DNA from: CAYOLL01 sp964404765 [NCBI: uncultured Gemmatimonadota bacterium]
GTDB taxonomy: Bacteria; 4572-55
DNA length: 64,000 nt
Direction: 5' to 3'
NCBI GenBank assembly: GCA_964404765.1
Contig: CAYOLL010000007.1
Location: forward strand, 5,627-69,626
In this document: positions 1 to 9,509 of the stretch, piece by piece
How the letters are laid out: each line of letters starts with the position of its first letter
Position numbering within the stretch: position 1 is the stretch's first letter
Translations under genes and position numbers: made by a program
Notes under the pieces: generated by a model
Database searches by the model: none
Told to the model about the DNA's origin: nothing
What the model saw: only the letters and a program-made list of their open reading frames with translations

Positions 1-3000
1 TTGATAGCGTTCCGCCGGATCAAAGGCCAGCATTCGCGCCAGCAGCCGGCGGAACTGCGGCGGAGCGGCCTCCAGCGCCATATCGCGCTGCCGGAGATAT
101 TTGTCGCTGTGGCGCAGCAGGCTGAGGATGTTTTCCGACCGGTCGGCGTCATACAAAATCTGCCCGGTCAGCAGTTCATAAAATGTCATGCCCAATGCAT
201 AAATATCCACGCGCGGATCGATTTGTCCGCGCAGCACTTCCGGAGCCAGATAGAGCAGCGTGCCTTTGGCCCGCGACCGGTCGGAAGCATCCAGGTCGGC
301 CAGGCCGAAATCCATAATTTTTAAGCTGTCAGCTTTCAGTTTCCAGCTTTCAGCCTCAGTCGGTTGACCGCTGACCACTGAAGGCTGATCGCTGTTTGCT
401 GAAAGCTGCAGGCTTATGTTTGAGGGTTTAATATCCCGGTGCAATATCCCCCGGCTGTGCATAAACGCCAGGGCGCGGCACAGATGGACAATCATTTCGG
501 CGATGGCCAGCGGCGGTATGGTCTGCTTTTGGCGGATCATATCGGACAGTAAGCGGCCATCCACATATTCCATCGTTAAAAAATAGTTTTGTTTAGCCTG
601 GTCCAAACCAAAGTCATAGACCCGGATTAAGTTGGGATGCTTGAGCCGGGCCATCACTTCAAACTCGGTTTGAAAAGCGCTCAGGCTGTGGGGACTGATT
701 AAGTCGTTTTTGATCGTTTTGAGCGCAAATTTTTGATAGCCAAGCAGCGCGTCCTCGACCAGATAGACCTCGCCCATGCCGCCTTCACCCAATTTATTTA
801 AAATGCCGTAGCGATGGTTGATCATGGTAATTGTTTCGTTTTGGGTCTGGCCGGCCAGGGCCTCGACGCACGCTTTATATGCCATCTTCGGCGTGTGTTC
901 AAATAGACGGCGATAAAGCGCCAGCGCTTTCTGCTGGTAGTTGACGGACCTGGTCAGACGATAGAAGTCATAGGTGAGCGCGGCGTGTTGATCTTCGCTC
1001 TCGGCCAGGTCCCACAGCGCTTCCAGTTCGCGCAAGGCCTGGGCTTTATGTTTGCGGCTCTTCAGCCGGATTTCCAGCAGCCGGCAGCTAAAAAGCATGT
1101 CGCCGCGTCCGACTTCTCCGGCCAGCGTTTTGGCCTCGGCGGCGGACTGTCCGGCGCCGGCAAAATCCCCTGTGCGTTCTTGCAAATCCGCCAGACCATA
1201 CAAGAACTCGGCCAGATAATATTTTTGCTGCAGTTCCCGGCCAATCCCGATCGCTATGTCATAACAGGCGCGGGCTTGCTCATAGCGCATTTGCTGCTTA
1301 TGTACATCGCCCATGTTGTTGAGCGCAATGCACTGGCCCAGCCGGTTGCCCATCTCCACCGCCATCTTATGGTAGCGTATATGACAGGCCATGGCGGATT
1401 CGGCGTCACCGGTATCGCTATAGATCACGCCCAAATTGCCGACAGCGGCGCTGATACCATGACGGTCGCCCAGTTCGGTCGAAATGTTCAAATTTCGTTG
1501 ATAGCAGACGATGGCCTGGGAATAATCGCCCAGATCGGCATAGACATTGCCCAGGTTACCGATGGCCACGCTGATGCCTTTGCGATCCGCCAGCGCTTCA
1601 GAAATCGCCAAATGTTTCTGGTAGCAAGTCCGGGCCTGTTCCAGATGGGTCTGGCTGTAATACAAATTGCCCATGCCGCCGGCAATGCGGCCGAGCATCT
1701 TTTGATCGCCCAGTTCCTCGGCCAAAAGCAGTTGGCGTTGATAGAAACCTTCGGCCTGCTTGTAATCGTCCTGCAATTCGTACAGGTGACCCAATCCGCC
1801 CAACGCTTCGGCTTGCGCGGCTTTTTCGCCCATTGCCACGCACCGTTCCAACGCGATGATCAAGAGGTCTCGGGCGGCGTCATAATTGCCTTGTTTAGAC
1901 AGGACATCGGCCAGCGCCGTCTGCGCGCGGGCTATCGCAAGCCCCAGTGCGTTCTGGGTCGCCAAATCCAGCGCCTGCTGATAGATGGCCAAGGCCTCCG
2001 ACCATTGCCCGGTTAAAACGGACAGCTCGCCGATCCGGCTAAGCAGGGCCAGTTTTTGCGGCGGTTCCGTCGTCCGGTTCAGGCAGCGGGTATAGAAATC
2101 AATGGCTTGTTGATTGGCATAGCGGCGGGCAGCCTTATCGCCGGCCAATTCAAGATAGCGGGGCGAGGCCGCGCTGTCGTCGGCCAATTCCTGGTGGCAG
2201 GCCAATATTTCGATCACGTCATCGAGCCGGTCGGCATACAAAGTTTCCAGACCCTGCACGATATGGCGATGCAGCGCCGCCGGGTCTGGCAGCATGGCCG
2301 GTATAACCTCTTTTAAAGCGTGATGGGTCAGGCAGCCGTGAACGATGTCGGCGTCTATCTCCAGCCGGACAAAACCATTCCGCTCCAGATCGGCTAAGGC
2401 TTCCGGCAGATCACCGGCTTGCAAGTCCTGCGTCAGGGCGGACAGCCATTCCAGCGGCACCCGGTCGCCCAGCAGGGCCATCAATTGCAGAACGCGCCAG
2501 GCCGCCGCTGAAAGCGGCGCATGGGTTAGACGGTCGCGCACCCAGCCGGGCATGTCCAAGTTAAAATCGGCTTCATCCGGCGGCAGGGCCATGTCCCAAG
2601 TCAAACCCGCGCGGGTGATGCGGCCCTGATCCAGCCAGGCAGTCAGCAGTTGCTGCAGATAAAGCGGCCGGCCATCCAGACGGCGATGCGCTTCCAAAAT
2701 GGCATGGGTCAGGACGGGGCTGCAGCGTTGGTCGCCAAAAATCGCCGTCAGATAGGCCGCGGTCTCGGCCGGATTAAAAGGGGCTAAGGTCAGACGATCC
2801 AGCCGCTCTTTTTTCTGCAGCGCCAGCAAAAAGCTTTCGACCGTTTCGACCGGGGTGTCGTTAAGCGTAGTGAACAAGCGCAGCCGGCTTAAGCGGCATT
2901 CGTCCAGCGACAAATGATAGAGCAGCTCGGCCAGCGTTTCCAGGCTGGCTTCATCGGCCAGATGCAGGTCATGAATCAGACAAATCGTTTCCGGCGTCTG

Positions 3001-6000
3001 ATGTTCGGCGCAGGCCAGCAGCAGGCCGCAGATGGCCTGGATCAGCAGGCGGCGCTCAATCTGCGCTTCTTCGCCTGGCGCCGCCGGAATATCCGCCAGA
3101 CGCGGATGGGCCGGAAGCAGTTTTTTAAGCTGGGGGCCAAAGGTGTGGGCAGCGGATGGCGGAGCGTTCAGCAGCGCTAGGGTCACAATGTCGATAAATG
3201 GCGCAAAGGTCGTGACCGCCCGGGCCGGGCAATCGCCTTCCATAAAAATGCGGTTTTGTAATTGGCACTGCTTTTTAAACTCGCGCATCAGCCGGGTTTT
3301 GCCGCTGCCGGGCCGGCCCTGTATTGCCAGCAGGGTGCGCCCGGTTTGCGGATTTTCCACATGTTGTTTTAGACGGATCAGGTCAGCAGTCCGCCCGACA
3401 AACGCCGCGCCGGAAACATAAGCCGCGCGGGTTGCTGCTGTTTCTAAGGGATAATGTGCGCCGGCCAGGCGGTTTAAATCCAGGATAATCTCCACGCTGG
3501 AGACATAGCGGTCAGCCACATTATAAGCGGTCATTTTACCGATGATTTCGCGCAAGACGGGATTGTTGACGCGCTCCAGAGCCGGCAGCCGCTTGCTATC
3601 AAACACATGACTGTTTTTGAGTGAACTGATGATGCTTTGCGATTCATGCGCGCCGTAAAAAATCTGGCCGGTCAACAACTGGTAGAAGGTAATGCCCAGC
3701 GCGAAAATGTCGGCGCGGTGATCGTTCTGGCCGGTTAAAATTTCCGGGGCCATATACAGTAATGTGCCTTTGGTCTGCTTTTTCTCCACCGGCCCCAAAT
3801 CGGCCAGGCCAAAATCCAACAGTTTTAAGCTGTCAGCTTTCAGTTGCCAGCTTTCAGCCTCCGTCGGTTGACCGCTGATAGCTGAAAGCTGAAGACAAAT
3901 ATTGGCCGGTTTGATATCGCGATGCACAATGCCGCGGCTGTGGATAAATTCCAATGCCTGGCACAGGTTGACCAGGATTTGCACGGCCAGCGGTTCCGGC
4001 AAAATCACGCCTTCCTTGAGCGGTGCGCCCGGCACATAATCCATGGTCAGATAATAGCTGCCGGTCGCTTCATCCAGGCCAAAATCATAGACGCGGGCCA
4101 GGTATGGATGGTACAGCCGGGTCATGACCTCAAACTCTTTTTTGAAGCTGTCCAGAATCTCCGGCTTAATCAGATTGCGCTTAATCGTTTTGAGCGCCAG
4201 CCGTTGCCGGTCGCGCAGGATGTCCTCGACCAGATAAACATCGCCCATGCCGCCTTCGCCCAATTTCCGGACGGCCAGATAACGATTGTGGATATAGGTG
4301 GGATAAGGCTGAAAGTCGGCTTTTCTCAACTCTTCGGCGCGTTGCTGCGCGGCCTGCCGGCCGGTTTGACGGTAGACCTCGGTATAGCGGGCGATGGCTT
4401 CATTACGGTATGATTCGTCGAGCGTCATCAGGTAGAGCTCGTAGCACAAGTCGGCGCGGAACTCTGGGCTTTCTTCCGCCGCCAGCATTGCCGCCAATTC
4501 CTTGACAATCTGCTGGCGCTGTTCAGCGACCCAGGCTTTGCGGTAGGCGATCTGGGCGATGAAGAGCCGGCTGCGGCGGAGCGATTCCGGGTGGTTGACC
4601 GTCTCGGCCAGTTTTTTCAGTTCGGCCGCGGTTTCCTGCGCTTCGTCCAGTTTGTTGTAGTGCAGCAAGATTTGTACTTTGATGATGAGTTTAAAAACAA
4701 GGCCAACCTTGCGATCCAGTTCACGCTCAATCGTAATGGCTTGATTGACATACGTTTCGGCCTGGGCGTAGTCGCCCTGCTCGCGCAGCAGATTGGCCAT
4801 ATTGCCCAGGGCAATGGCCACGCCGCGTTTAAAGCCGATTTCTTCGGAAAATTCAAGCTGCTTGCGATAGTTGGCAATGGCTTCGGCATAGCGGCCCAGA
4901 AGGTGGTAGGCCGAACCCAGATTCCCGGCGCTCATCGAGATGGCGCGTTTATCGCCGATTTCTTCGGCTAAGGTCAGCCGGCGCTTGTAATAGCTGATTT
5001 CACGCTGGACATCGCCGATCTCGCCGTAACAAACGCCCAGGTTGTTTAGCGCTGCGCCAATCAGCTTTTTATCCCCGATCTTTTCGCCAATCACCAATTG
5101 TTTGGAAAAATATTCTCCGGCTTTTTGATGTTGACTCTGCATCCCGTAGACGCGGCCAAAATAGTTCATGACATTGCCGATCGTGCGCGAATCATCCATC
5201 GCCTCGGCAATGGCCAGTTGTTGTTCATAATAAGCCAGGGCTTGTGAATATTCGCCTTTATCGGCGTGAATGGTGCCCAAATAGCCGTAGGCCGTTGCCT
5301 CGCCCGAACGATGGCCCAGCCGCCGGCAAATTTCCAGAGCCTGCTCGATCAGGGCCCGGCCTTCGGCCACATCGCCGCGGGTGCGCAGCAGTTCGCCCAG
5401 GCGCAGTTTGCAGTCACCGATCAGCTTTTCATGGGCCAGGGTTTGGGCCGTCGCCAGGGCCAGCCGATAATCATTCAAGCTTTGATTCCACAGGCCGATC
5501 AATTCCTGAATATACGCTTTTTTGAGCAGGATTTCGATGCGCGCTTCGTCTGCCGATGCATCTATCAGACCCAACAGCCGCTCGTAATATTCGATGGCTT
5601 TGGTGTTGGCGAAATTGCGCTTGGCTTTGTCAGCGGCAAGCAGCAAATATTGCATGGTTTTGGGACGATCTTCGGCCAATTGATAATGGAAGGCCAGATT
5701 TTCGGCAAAAGCTTCCGTATCCGCGCCGTAAACTGTTTCCATGTGCACGGCAATGTAGCGATGCAGCGCCGCTTTATCGGCAATGCCCTCAATCACCACC
5801 TCGCGCAGCGACGGATGGAACAGCCGGTACAAGACCATGCCTTCAATTTCTTCGACGGCCACCAGCTCCCGCCGCTCCAAATCCTGCAAAATATCCCGCA
5901 AGTCGTATTCCAGCTTTTCCGCCGTCATTTTTTGCAGCGCGTTAAAGCTGATGCTTTCTTCCAAAACCGCCAGAACCTGCAAGCAGAAGCGCGCCTCTTT

Positions 6001-7830
6001 TTGCAGCGCCTGCCGGTCCAGCCTGCCGCGAATCACTTTCTTCACGTCAGCGACAAAATCGCTATCCTGCAGCGCCCGGCTAAGCTCCCACTGCGCCTGT
6101 TTTCGTCGGATAATATCATTTTCTACAAAAGTTTTAATCGTTTCTTGCAGGAACAGCGGGCTGCCTTTCACCTTGCCGGCAATGGTCGGAATGGCCTGCC
6201 GCAGCGAAGGTTCGTAGCCGTTCGGGCCAAAGACAGCGTCAATATATTGCTGCACGGCGGCCGCGTCAAAAGGCGATAGTTCCAGTTCGATCAGGCGTTG
6301 CTTTTGCCGCAGTTTTTCCAGGAACGGCTTGATCGTGGCCGACTGCTCGTCGCGTACGCTCAAAAACAGGCGCAGCCGGGTCTCCGGCTGCTGCGCCAGT
6401 TTATAGAGCAGCGAGATGAGCGCTTCCTGAGCGCCGTCATCGGCAAAGTGACCGTCGTTAATGTGCAGGACATGGATTTGATCTTGCCGCGCGTTAGTCT
6501 CTAACAAGTAATCGCTGATGGTTTCGACCATTAGATTGCGCTCGGTCTGCGGATCCTGCGTCGGCGCAACGACCACTTCGTCTAAGCGCGATTGAAAAGC
6601 GACAATCTTTTTGAGCTGCGGGCCATATTTTTGCACCAATGCATCCGGGGCCGTCAACAAAGCTTCACCCAGAACTTCGACAAACGGGGCGTACATTTTA
6701 GTGACTTGCTGCGGACAGTGGCCTTCCCAAAAAACGTGGCCCTGCAATTGACAGTGCTTGCGCAACTCGGCCAGCAGCCGGCTTTTACCGCTGCCGGCCG
6801 CGCCTTTAACCACAAATAACCGTCCGTTATCCGTTGCCGCCAGGTGCGCTGTCGCTTGTTTAAACTCACGTTCACGACCGACAAAATCGGCGCCCAGCAC
6901 ATATGCCGTGCGGGTTTCATTCGTTTCCAGCGGCAAGTCGCAATTCAGGTTTTTATTGATATCGACAATGATTTCAATTGCCGATTGGTAGCGCTCATTG
7001 GGATTGTAGGCTACGGCTTTGGCGATGATGGGGCGCAGGGCAGGCTCCATGATTTTTTCCATGGCCAACTCACGGTTTTCCATGAACTCGCGGCTGTTGC
7101 GCAACATGCTTAAAATCGTCTCGGAGCGCTGGGAAAGGTAGAGCATCTGCCCGGTCAGCAACTCGTAAAACGTCATGCCGGCGGCATAAATATCGACGCG
7201 GTGATCGATCTGGCGGGTCAGCACTTCCGGGGCTAAGTAGAGCAGAGTGCCCTTGGTTTTTTTGCGATCCGCCGCATCCAGATCGGCTAAGCCAAAATCC
7301 ATCACTTTTATGCTGTCAGCATTCAGTTGTCGGCTTTCGGCATCAAAGTGCTCCGGCTGATGGCTGATGGCTGACGGCTGATCGCTGATCATTATGTTGG
7401 AAGGCTTGATATCGCGGTGCAGGATGCCGCGGCTGTGGATAAAAGCCAGGGCGCGGCATATAGCGGCGATCAGTCCGAGCAGCTTTGGGGTGGAGAGTTG
7501 GGCGGATTGCGTCAGCAGTTCGTTGAGCGACTGGCCCGGCACATATTCCATGGTGATATAATGCAGGTCGGCGGCGGAATCGCGGCCAAAGTCGTAAACG
7601 CGGGCCAGGTTGGGATGCTTGAGGCGGGTCATGACCTCAAACTCTTTTTGGAAGGCGGCCAGTGTGGCCGGATTGACCAGTTCTTTTTTGATGATTTTGA
7701 GCGCCAGCGGCTGCCGGCCCCGCAAAACATCCTCGGCCAAATAAACGGCGCCCATGGTGCCTTCGCCCAGGGACTTGATGATTTCGTAGCGATTTTGAAT
7801 GCAGGTGAGTGTCACGTGCGTGGTACCCAA
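1..7830 (-). CDS. Giant tandem Ser/Thr kinase - AAA/NTPase - TPR protein (3' end outside the window)
   Basis: I read this minus frame triplet by triplet and found no stop from 7872 to base 1, so at least 2605 codons belong to one ORF. Domain order, counted from GTG 7815: kinase 1 (about residues 6-285; LGEGTMGAVY, ALKIIKK, HRDIKPSN, DFG, APE), ATPase 1 (about 300-660; Walker A GAAGSGKS), TPR block 1 (about 670-1140), kinase 2 (about 1175-1445; LGEGGMGDVY, HRDIKPAN, DFG, APE), ATPase 2 (about 1470-1835; GRPGSGKT), TPR block 2 (about 1840-2310) and kinase 3 (from about 2325; HRDIKPSN, DFG, cut at the window edge). Each unit resembles a PknB-type kinase joined to a STAND/AAA_16-type ATPase and TPRs, a known signalling layout. 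Three units in one chain is unusual. All three kinases keep catalytic residues. The start is TTG 7830 or GTG 7815; neither has a clear ribosome site. No membrane segment is evident, so it is probably cytoplasmic. Substrates are unknown. Confidence 0.85.
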   Translation of the reverse strand, partial: MGTTHVTLTCIQNRYEIIKSLGEGTMGAVYLAEDVLRGRQPLALKIIKKELVNPATLAAFQKEFEVMTRLKHPNLARVYDFGRDSAADLHYITMEYVPGQSLNELLTQSAQLSTPKLLGLIAAICRALAFIHSRGILHRDIKPSNIMISDQPSAISHQPEHFDAESRQLNADSIKVMDFGLADLDAADRKKTKGTLLYLAPEVLTRQIDHRVDIYAAGMTFYELLTGQMLYLSQRSETILSMLRNSREFMENRELAMEKIMEPALRPIIAKAVAYNPNERYQSAIEIIVDINKNLNCDLPLETNETRTAYVLGADFVGREREFKQATAHLAATDNGRLFVVKGAAGSGKSRLLAELRKHCQLQGHVFWEGHCPQQVTKMYAPFVEVLGEALLTAPDALVQKYGPQLKKIVAFQSRLDEVVVAPTQDPQTERNLMVETISDYLLETNARQDQIHVLHINDGHFADDGAQEALISLLYKLAQQPETRLRLFLSVRDEQSATIKPFLEKLRQKQRLIELELSPFDAAAVQQYIDAVFGPNGYEPSLRQAIPTIAGKVKGSPLFLQETIKTFVENDIIRRKQAQWELSRALQDSDFVADVKKVIRGRLDRQALQKEARFCLQVLAVLEESISFNALQKMTAEKLEYDLRDILQDLERRELVAVEEIEGMVLYRLFHPSLREVVIEGIADKAALHRYIAVHMETVYGADTEAFAENLAFHYQLAEDRPKTMQYLLLAADKAKRNFANTKAIEYYERLLGLIDASADEARIEILLKKAYIQELIGLWNQSLNDYRLALATAQTLAHEKLIGDCKLRLGELLRTRGDVAEGRALIEQALEICRRLGHRSGEATAYGYLGTIHADKGEYSQALAYYEQQLAIAEAMDDSRTIGNVMNYFGRVYGMQSQHQKAGEYFSKQLVIGEKIGDKKLIGAALNNLGVCYGEIGDVQREISYYKRRLTLAEEIGDKRAISMSAGNLGSAYHLLGRYAEAIANYRKQLEFSEEIGFKRGVAIALGNMANLLREQGDYAQAETYVNQAITIERELDRKVGLVFKLIIKVQILLHYNKLDEAQETAAELKKLAETVNHPESLRRSRLFIAQIAYRKAWVAEQRQQIVKELAAMLAAEESPEFRADLCYELYLMTLDESYRNEAIARYTEVYRQTGRQAAQQRAEELRKADFQPYPTYIHNRYLAVRKLGEGGMGDVYLVEDILRDRQRLALKTIKRNLIKPEILDSFKKEFEVMTRLYHPYLARVYDFGLDEATGSYYLTMDYVPGAPLKEGVILPEPLAVQILVNLCQALEFIHSRGIVHRDIKPANICLQLSAISGQPTEAESWQLKADSLKLLDFGLADLGPVEKKQTKGTLLYMAPEILTGQNDHRADIFALGITFYQLLTGQIFYGAHESQSIISSLKNSHVFDSKRLPALERVNNPVLREIIGKMTAYNVADRYVSSVEIILDLNRLAGAHYPLETAATRAAYVSGAAFVGRTADLIRLKQHVENPQTGRTLLAIQGRPGSGKTRLMREFKKQCQLQNRIFMEGDCPARAVTTFAPFIDIVTLALLNAPPSAAHTFGPQLKKLLPAHPRLADIPAAPGEEAQIERRLLIQAICGLLLACAEHQTPETICLIHDLHLADEASLETLAELLYHLSLDECRLSRLRLFTTLNDTPVETVESFLLALQKKERLDRLTLAPFNPAETAAYLTAIFGDQRCSPVLTHAILEAHRRLDGRPLYLQQLLTAWLDQGRITRAGLTWDMALPPDEADFNLDMPGWVRDRLTHAPLSAAAWRVLQLMALLGDRVPLEWLSALTQDLQAGDLPEALADLERNGFVRLEIDADIVHGCLTHHALKEVIPAMLPDPAALHRHIVQGLETLYADRLDDVIEILACHQELADDSAASPRYLELAGDKAARRYANQQAIDFYTRCLNRTTEPPQKLALLSRIGELSVLTGQWSEALAIYQQALDLATQNALGLAIARAQTALADVLSKQGNYDAARDLLIIALERCVAMGEKAAQAEALGGLGHLYELQDDYKQAEGFYQRQLLLAEELGDQKMLGRIAGGMGNLYYSQTHLEQARTCYQKHLAISEALADRKGISVAIGNLGNVYADLGDYSQAIVCYQRNLNISTELGDRHGISAAVGNLGVIYSDTGDAESAMACHIRYHKMAVEMGNRLGQCIALNNMGDVHKQQMRYEQARACYDIAIGIGRELQQKYYLAEFLYGLADLQERTGDFAGAGQSAAEAKTLAGEVGRGDMLFSCRLLEIRLKSRKHKAQALRELEALWDLAESEDQHAALTYDFYRLTRSVNYQQKALALYRRLFEHTPKMAYKACVEALAGQTQNETITMINHRYGILNKLGEGGMGEVYLVEDALLGYQKFALKTIKNDLISPHSLSAFQTEFEVMARLKHPNLIRVYDFGLDQAKQNYFLTMEYVDGRLLSDMIRQKQTIPPLAIAEMIVHLCRALAFMHSRGILHRDIKPSNISLQLSANSDQPSVVSGQPTEAESWKLKADSLKIMDFGLADLDASDRSRAKGTLLYLAPEVLRGQIDPRVDIYALGMTFYELLTGQILYDADRSENILSLLRHSDKYLRQRDMALEAAPPQFRRLLARMLAFDPAERYQ
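325..414 (-). repeat. In-frame GCTGAT-type repeat insert in kinase domain 3
   Basis: A 30-codon insert between HRDIKPSN and DFG, reading QLSANSDQPSVVSGQP then EAESWKLKADS. It is longer than the domain 2 copy by one internal repeat unit. Confidence 0.7.
3829..3894 (-). repeat. In-frame GCTGAT-type repeat insert in kinase domain 2
   Basis: A 22-codon insert between HRDIKPAN and DFG, reading QLSAISGQP then EAESWQLKADS. It is very close to the insert in kinase domain 3 and differs more from that of domain 1. Confidence 0.7.
7312..7389 (-). repeat. In-frame GCTGAT-type repeat insert in kinase domain 1
   Basis: These 26 codons lie between HRDIKPSN and DFG, where a kinase normally has only a few residues. 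The DNA is built of variants of GCTGATGGCTGA and translates to QPSAIS-like text. Equivalent inserts sit at the same site in kinase domains 2 and 3. Confidence 0.7.
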
Positions 7831-7864
7831 AATGAAGTGAAAACAAATAGGCCAAAACGTAATA

Positions 7865-7893
7865 TGTATAGCCTAAAATCGCCGTCTTGTCAA
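7865..7893 (-). promoter_or_regulatory. Sigma-70-type promoter of the giant kinase gene
   Basis: On the minus strand a perfect TTGACA (7893-7888) is followed after 17 bases by TATACA (7870-7865). This places transcription start near 7858, about 28-43 bases before the candidate start codons. Confidence 0.6.
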
Positions 7894-7936
7894 CGCCGAT
7901 CATTCATAATCTTAAAATATTCAAGCCTCATTGCCC

Positions 7937-8013
7937 ATTGCTAATTGTTCATTGCTAATTGTTTATTGCTAATTGTTCATTGCTAATTGTTCATTGCTAA
8001 TTGTTCATTGCTC
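7937..8013. repeat. 14-bp tandem repeat, five copies plus a partial
   Basis: The unit ATTGCTAATTGTTC occurs at 7937, 7951 (one base changed), 7965, 7979 and 7993, followed by a seven-base partial copy. It lies between a terminator and the kinase promoter. Nothing suggests coding. Confidence 0.9.
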
Positions 8014-8095
8014 TGAAAGATAGCCGATTTTGGCCGCCGGGCAAGCGGATTTCGTCAAATAAAAAGGCCGGCCTTCCAAACAGAAGACCGGCCCG
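8013..8095. repeat. Duplicated terminator block, copy 1
   Basis: About 83 bases running from CTGAAAGATAG through the terminator hairpin to GACCGGCCCG. They match 10610-10693 closely, including sequence outside the hairpin, so this is a duplication rather than two independent terminators. Confidence 0.75.
8061..8093 (-). terminator. Rho-independent terminator after the propeller gene
   Basis: On the minus strand an 11-bp stem GGCCGGTCTTC / GAAGGCCGGCC (one G-T pair) with a six-base loop is followed by TTTTT. It lies inside the small ORF at 8005-8205. Confidence 0.8.
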
Positions 8096-8250
8096 GCGTC
8101 AGGAATATCATTATTGTTGCTATCCTGGGTCATCCCGACCGAAGCAAAGGTTAAACATAATATTCCGCTTAGCAGTAAAACTTTTAAAACATGTTGAGCA
8201 TACATCGGTTGATTCCTCCTAAAATTTAGGTTATCCCGTTAAGGTTAAGG

Positions 8251-9282
8251 TTATTGGTCTTCGTAACAGACTAAACCGCCGCCAGAGAGTCCTACCCATA
8301 CTTTATGGGTCCTATTCTCATAAACGACAGCATTGACTAAACTTGAGCGTATCCCATGCTCGGCGGGCTTATAGGCCGTCCAGACGTCCCCATCAAATTT
8401 GGCGAAGCCACCGGCATAAACCCCAATCCAAACATCTTCATGATCGCTTATATTTATTGAAATTGCAGTCATAGAATCGTCTGGCAGTCCAAAATCATCA
8501 CGAGTATACAAAATCCATTTGGCATTCTCATGAAGAGTCAGGCCCTTACCGGTTCCAATCCATTTTCGATTTTCCGCATCCACCGCAAGCGAGTAGACTG
8601 TTTGATATTTTGGCAGAAGAGAGTTTTGGTCATTAAAAACTTGCCATGTTTGACCGTCATATCTCGTCACGCCACCCAACGGATAGCGCTCATCATCGGT
8701 CCAGGCGGTGCCGATCCATAGCACATTGTCATGGTCAACCGCCAAGCTAAACACCCAATCAGCCGAGATGCCGGAATTGCGCGTATTGTAGTTTGCCCAA
8801 CTTTGGCCGTCAAACTTCATCAAACCGGCGTTCTTGGTGCCCACCCACAGGTTGCCGGTCAAATCGGTTGTAATCGCGTAAACCGTGCCGTCCAACAGGT
8901 CGCCAATCCACGTCCATGTGCTGTCGGCAAACTTCCACAATCCGGCCCGTTCCGTGCCCACCCAGACCACATCGTTGGGGTCAACGTAGATTGTATTGAC
9001 AAAGCCCAACTGCGGATAAAGCGTCCAGGCCGAATCCGGGTGAGCAAAAGTGGCTAAGCCCTTGCCTTCCGTGCCGATCCACTTGCGGCCGTGGCTGTCA
9101 ATGGCAATCGCCGTCACCGTCCACCACGGCAGGAGGGAGTTTTCCTCGTTATAAACATACCAGCCGTCACCCAAATATGGGCCTTTTGGAAATTCTGGCG
9201 GGATCGGCCCGTCATCGCCGCAGCCGCTCATTAGCAGCAACGTCAGCAACATTGTCAAGGTCATTGCTTTTTTCATCGTCAA
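8251..9282 (-). CDS. Beta-propeller lipoprotein
   Basis: 343 aa. A lipoprotein signal peptide with lipobox LLMSGC (residues 16-21) is followed by repeated blades of the form AIAxDxxGxxWIGTxxxGLxxF, typical of the two-component-regulator-propeller (Reg_prop) family. No kinase or membrane domain follows the propeller, so it is a free, probably outer-membrane-anchored, binding or scaffold protein. The start at 9282 has GAAGGAG seven bases upstream. It follows a sigma-54 activator gene, with a terminator and a sigma-54-like promoter between them, which suggests it could be a target of that activator. Ligand unknown. Confidence 0.8.
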   Translation of the reverse strand: MTMKKAMTLTMLLTLLLMSGCGDDGPIPPEFPKGPYLGDGWYVYNEENSLLPWWTVTAIAIDSHGRKWIGTEGKGLATFAHPDSAWTLYPQLGFVNTIYVDPNDVVWVGTERAGLWKFADSTWTWIGDLLDGTVYAITTDLTGNLWVGTKNAGLMKFDGQSWANYNTRNSGISADWVFSLAVDHDNVLWIGTAWTDDERYPLGGVTRYDGQTWQVFNDQNSLLPKYQTVYSLAVDAENRKWIGTGKGLTLHENAKWILYTRDDFGLPDDSMTAISINISDHEDVWIGVYAGGFAKFDGDVWTAYKPAEHGIRSSLVNAVVYENRTHKVWVGLSGGGLVCYEDQ

Positions 9283-9342
9283 TCTCCTTCTAAGTTTTCG
9301 GTTTTTAGTCGGCCGTCTTCAAACATGCACGCTTTAATAGAC

Positions 9343-9359
9343 AACAAAAATCGTGCCAA
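9343..9359 (-). promoter_or_regulatory. Candidate sigma-54 (-24/-12) promoter
   Basis: On the minus strand TTGGCACG (9359-9352) matches the -24 element perfectly. At the right spacing follows TTGTT (9347-9343), one base off the -12 consensus TTGCT. It sits directly after the activator gene's terminator and about 60 bases before the propeller gene. Confidence 0.45.
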
Positions 9360-9363
9360 AAAC

Positions 9364-9388
9364 AAAAAAGCCGCCTGAAAAGGCGGCT
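9364..9388 (-). terminator. Rho-independent terminator of the sigma-54 activator gene
   Basis: The minus strand reads AGCCGCCT, a four-base loop, AGGCGGCT and then a run of T. The stem is 8 bp and perfect. Confidence 0.85.
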
Positions 9389-9509
9389 AACCGTAAATAG
9401 GGTAAGCAATTAATAATATAAAACAAATGCCGTCATCATGGCCGGAGGCATGGCGCTGGTAATAAAATATCACGACCTGCCGAAACAATGCTTCGGCCTG
9501 CCGAAATGT

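Larger units (their letters stand above)
8005..8205 (-). pseudogene. Truncated small secreted ORF overrun by a terminator block
   Basis: A good ribosome site (AGGAGG, eight bases before ATG 8205) and a typical signal peptide (MYAQHVLKVLLLSGILCLTF...) begin this 66-codon ORF. After about 40 residues the frame runs into the duplicated terminator block, so its last third is translated repeat, and a transcript would probably end before the stop codon. The short mature part, DSNNNDIPDAGPV, resembles the start of a thrombospondin type-3 repeat (DxDxDGIPDxxDNCP). I infer the 5' remnant of a secreted TSP3-type gene like giant 1, cut off by the repeat. A real short exported peptide is possible but less likely. 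Confidence 0.5.

Noticed and set aside
985-2016. 343-aa plus-strand ORF over the TPR region (similar ones at 5266-6279 and elsewhere in 1-7800)
   Set aside because: It is antisense to the giant kinase frame, has no ribosome site and no protein-like domain text; it is a shadow caused by codon bias.
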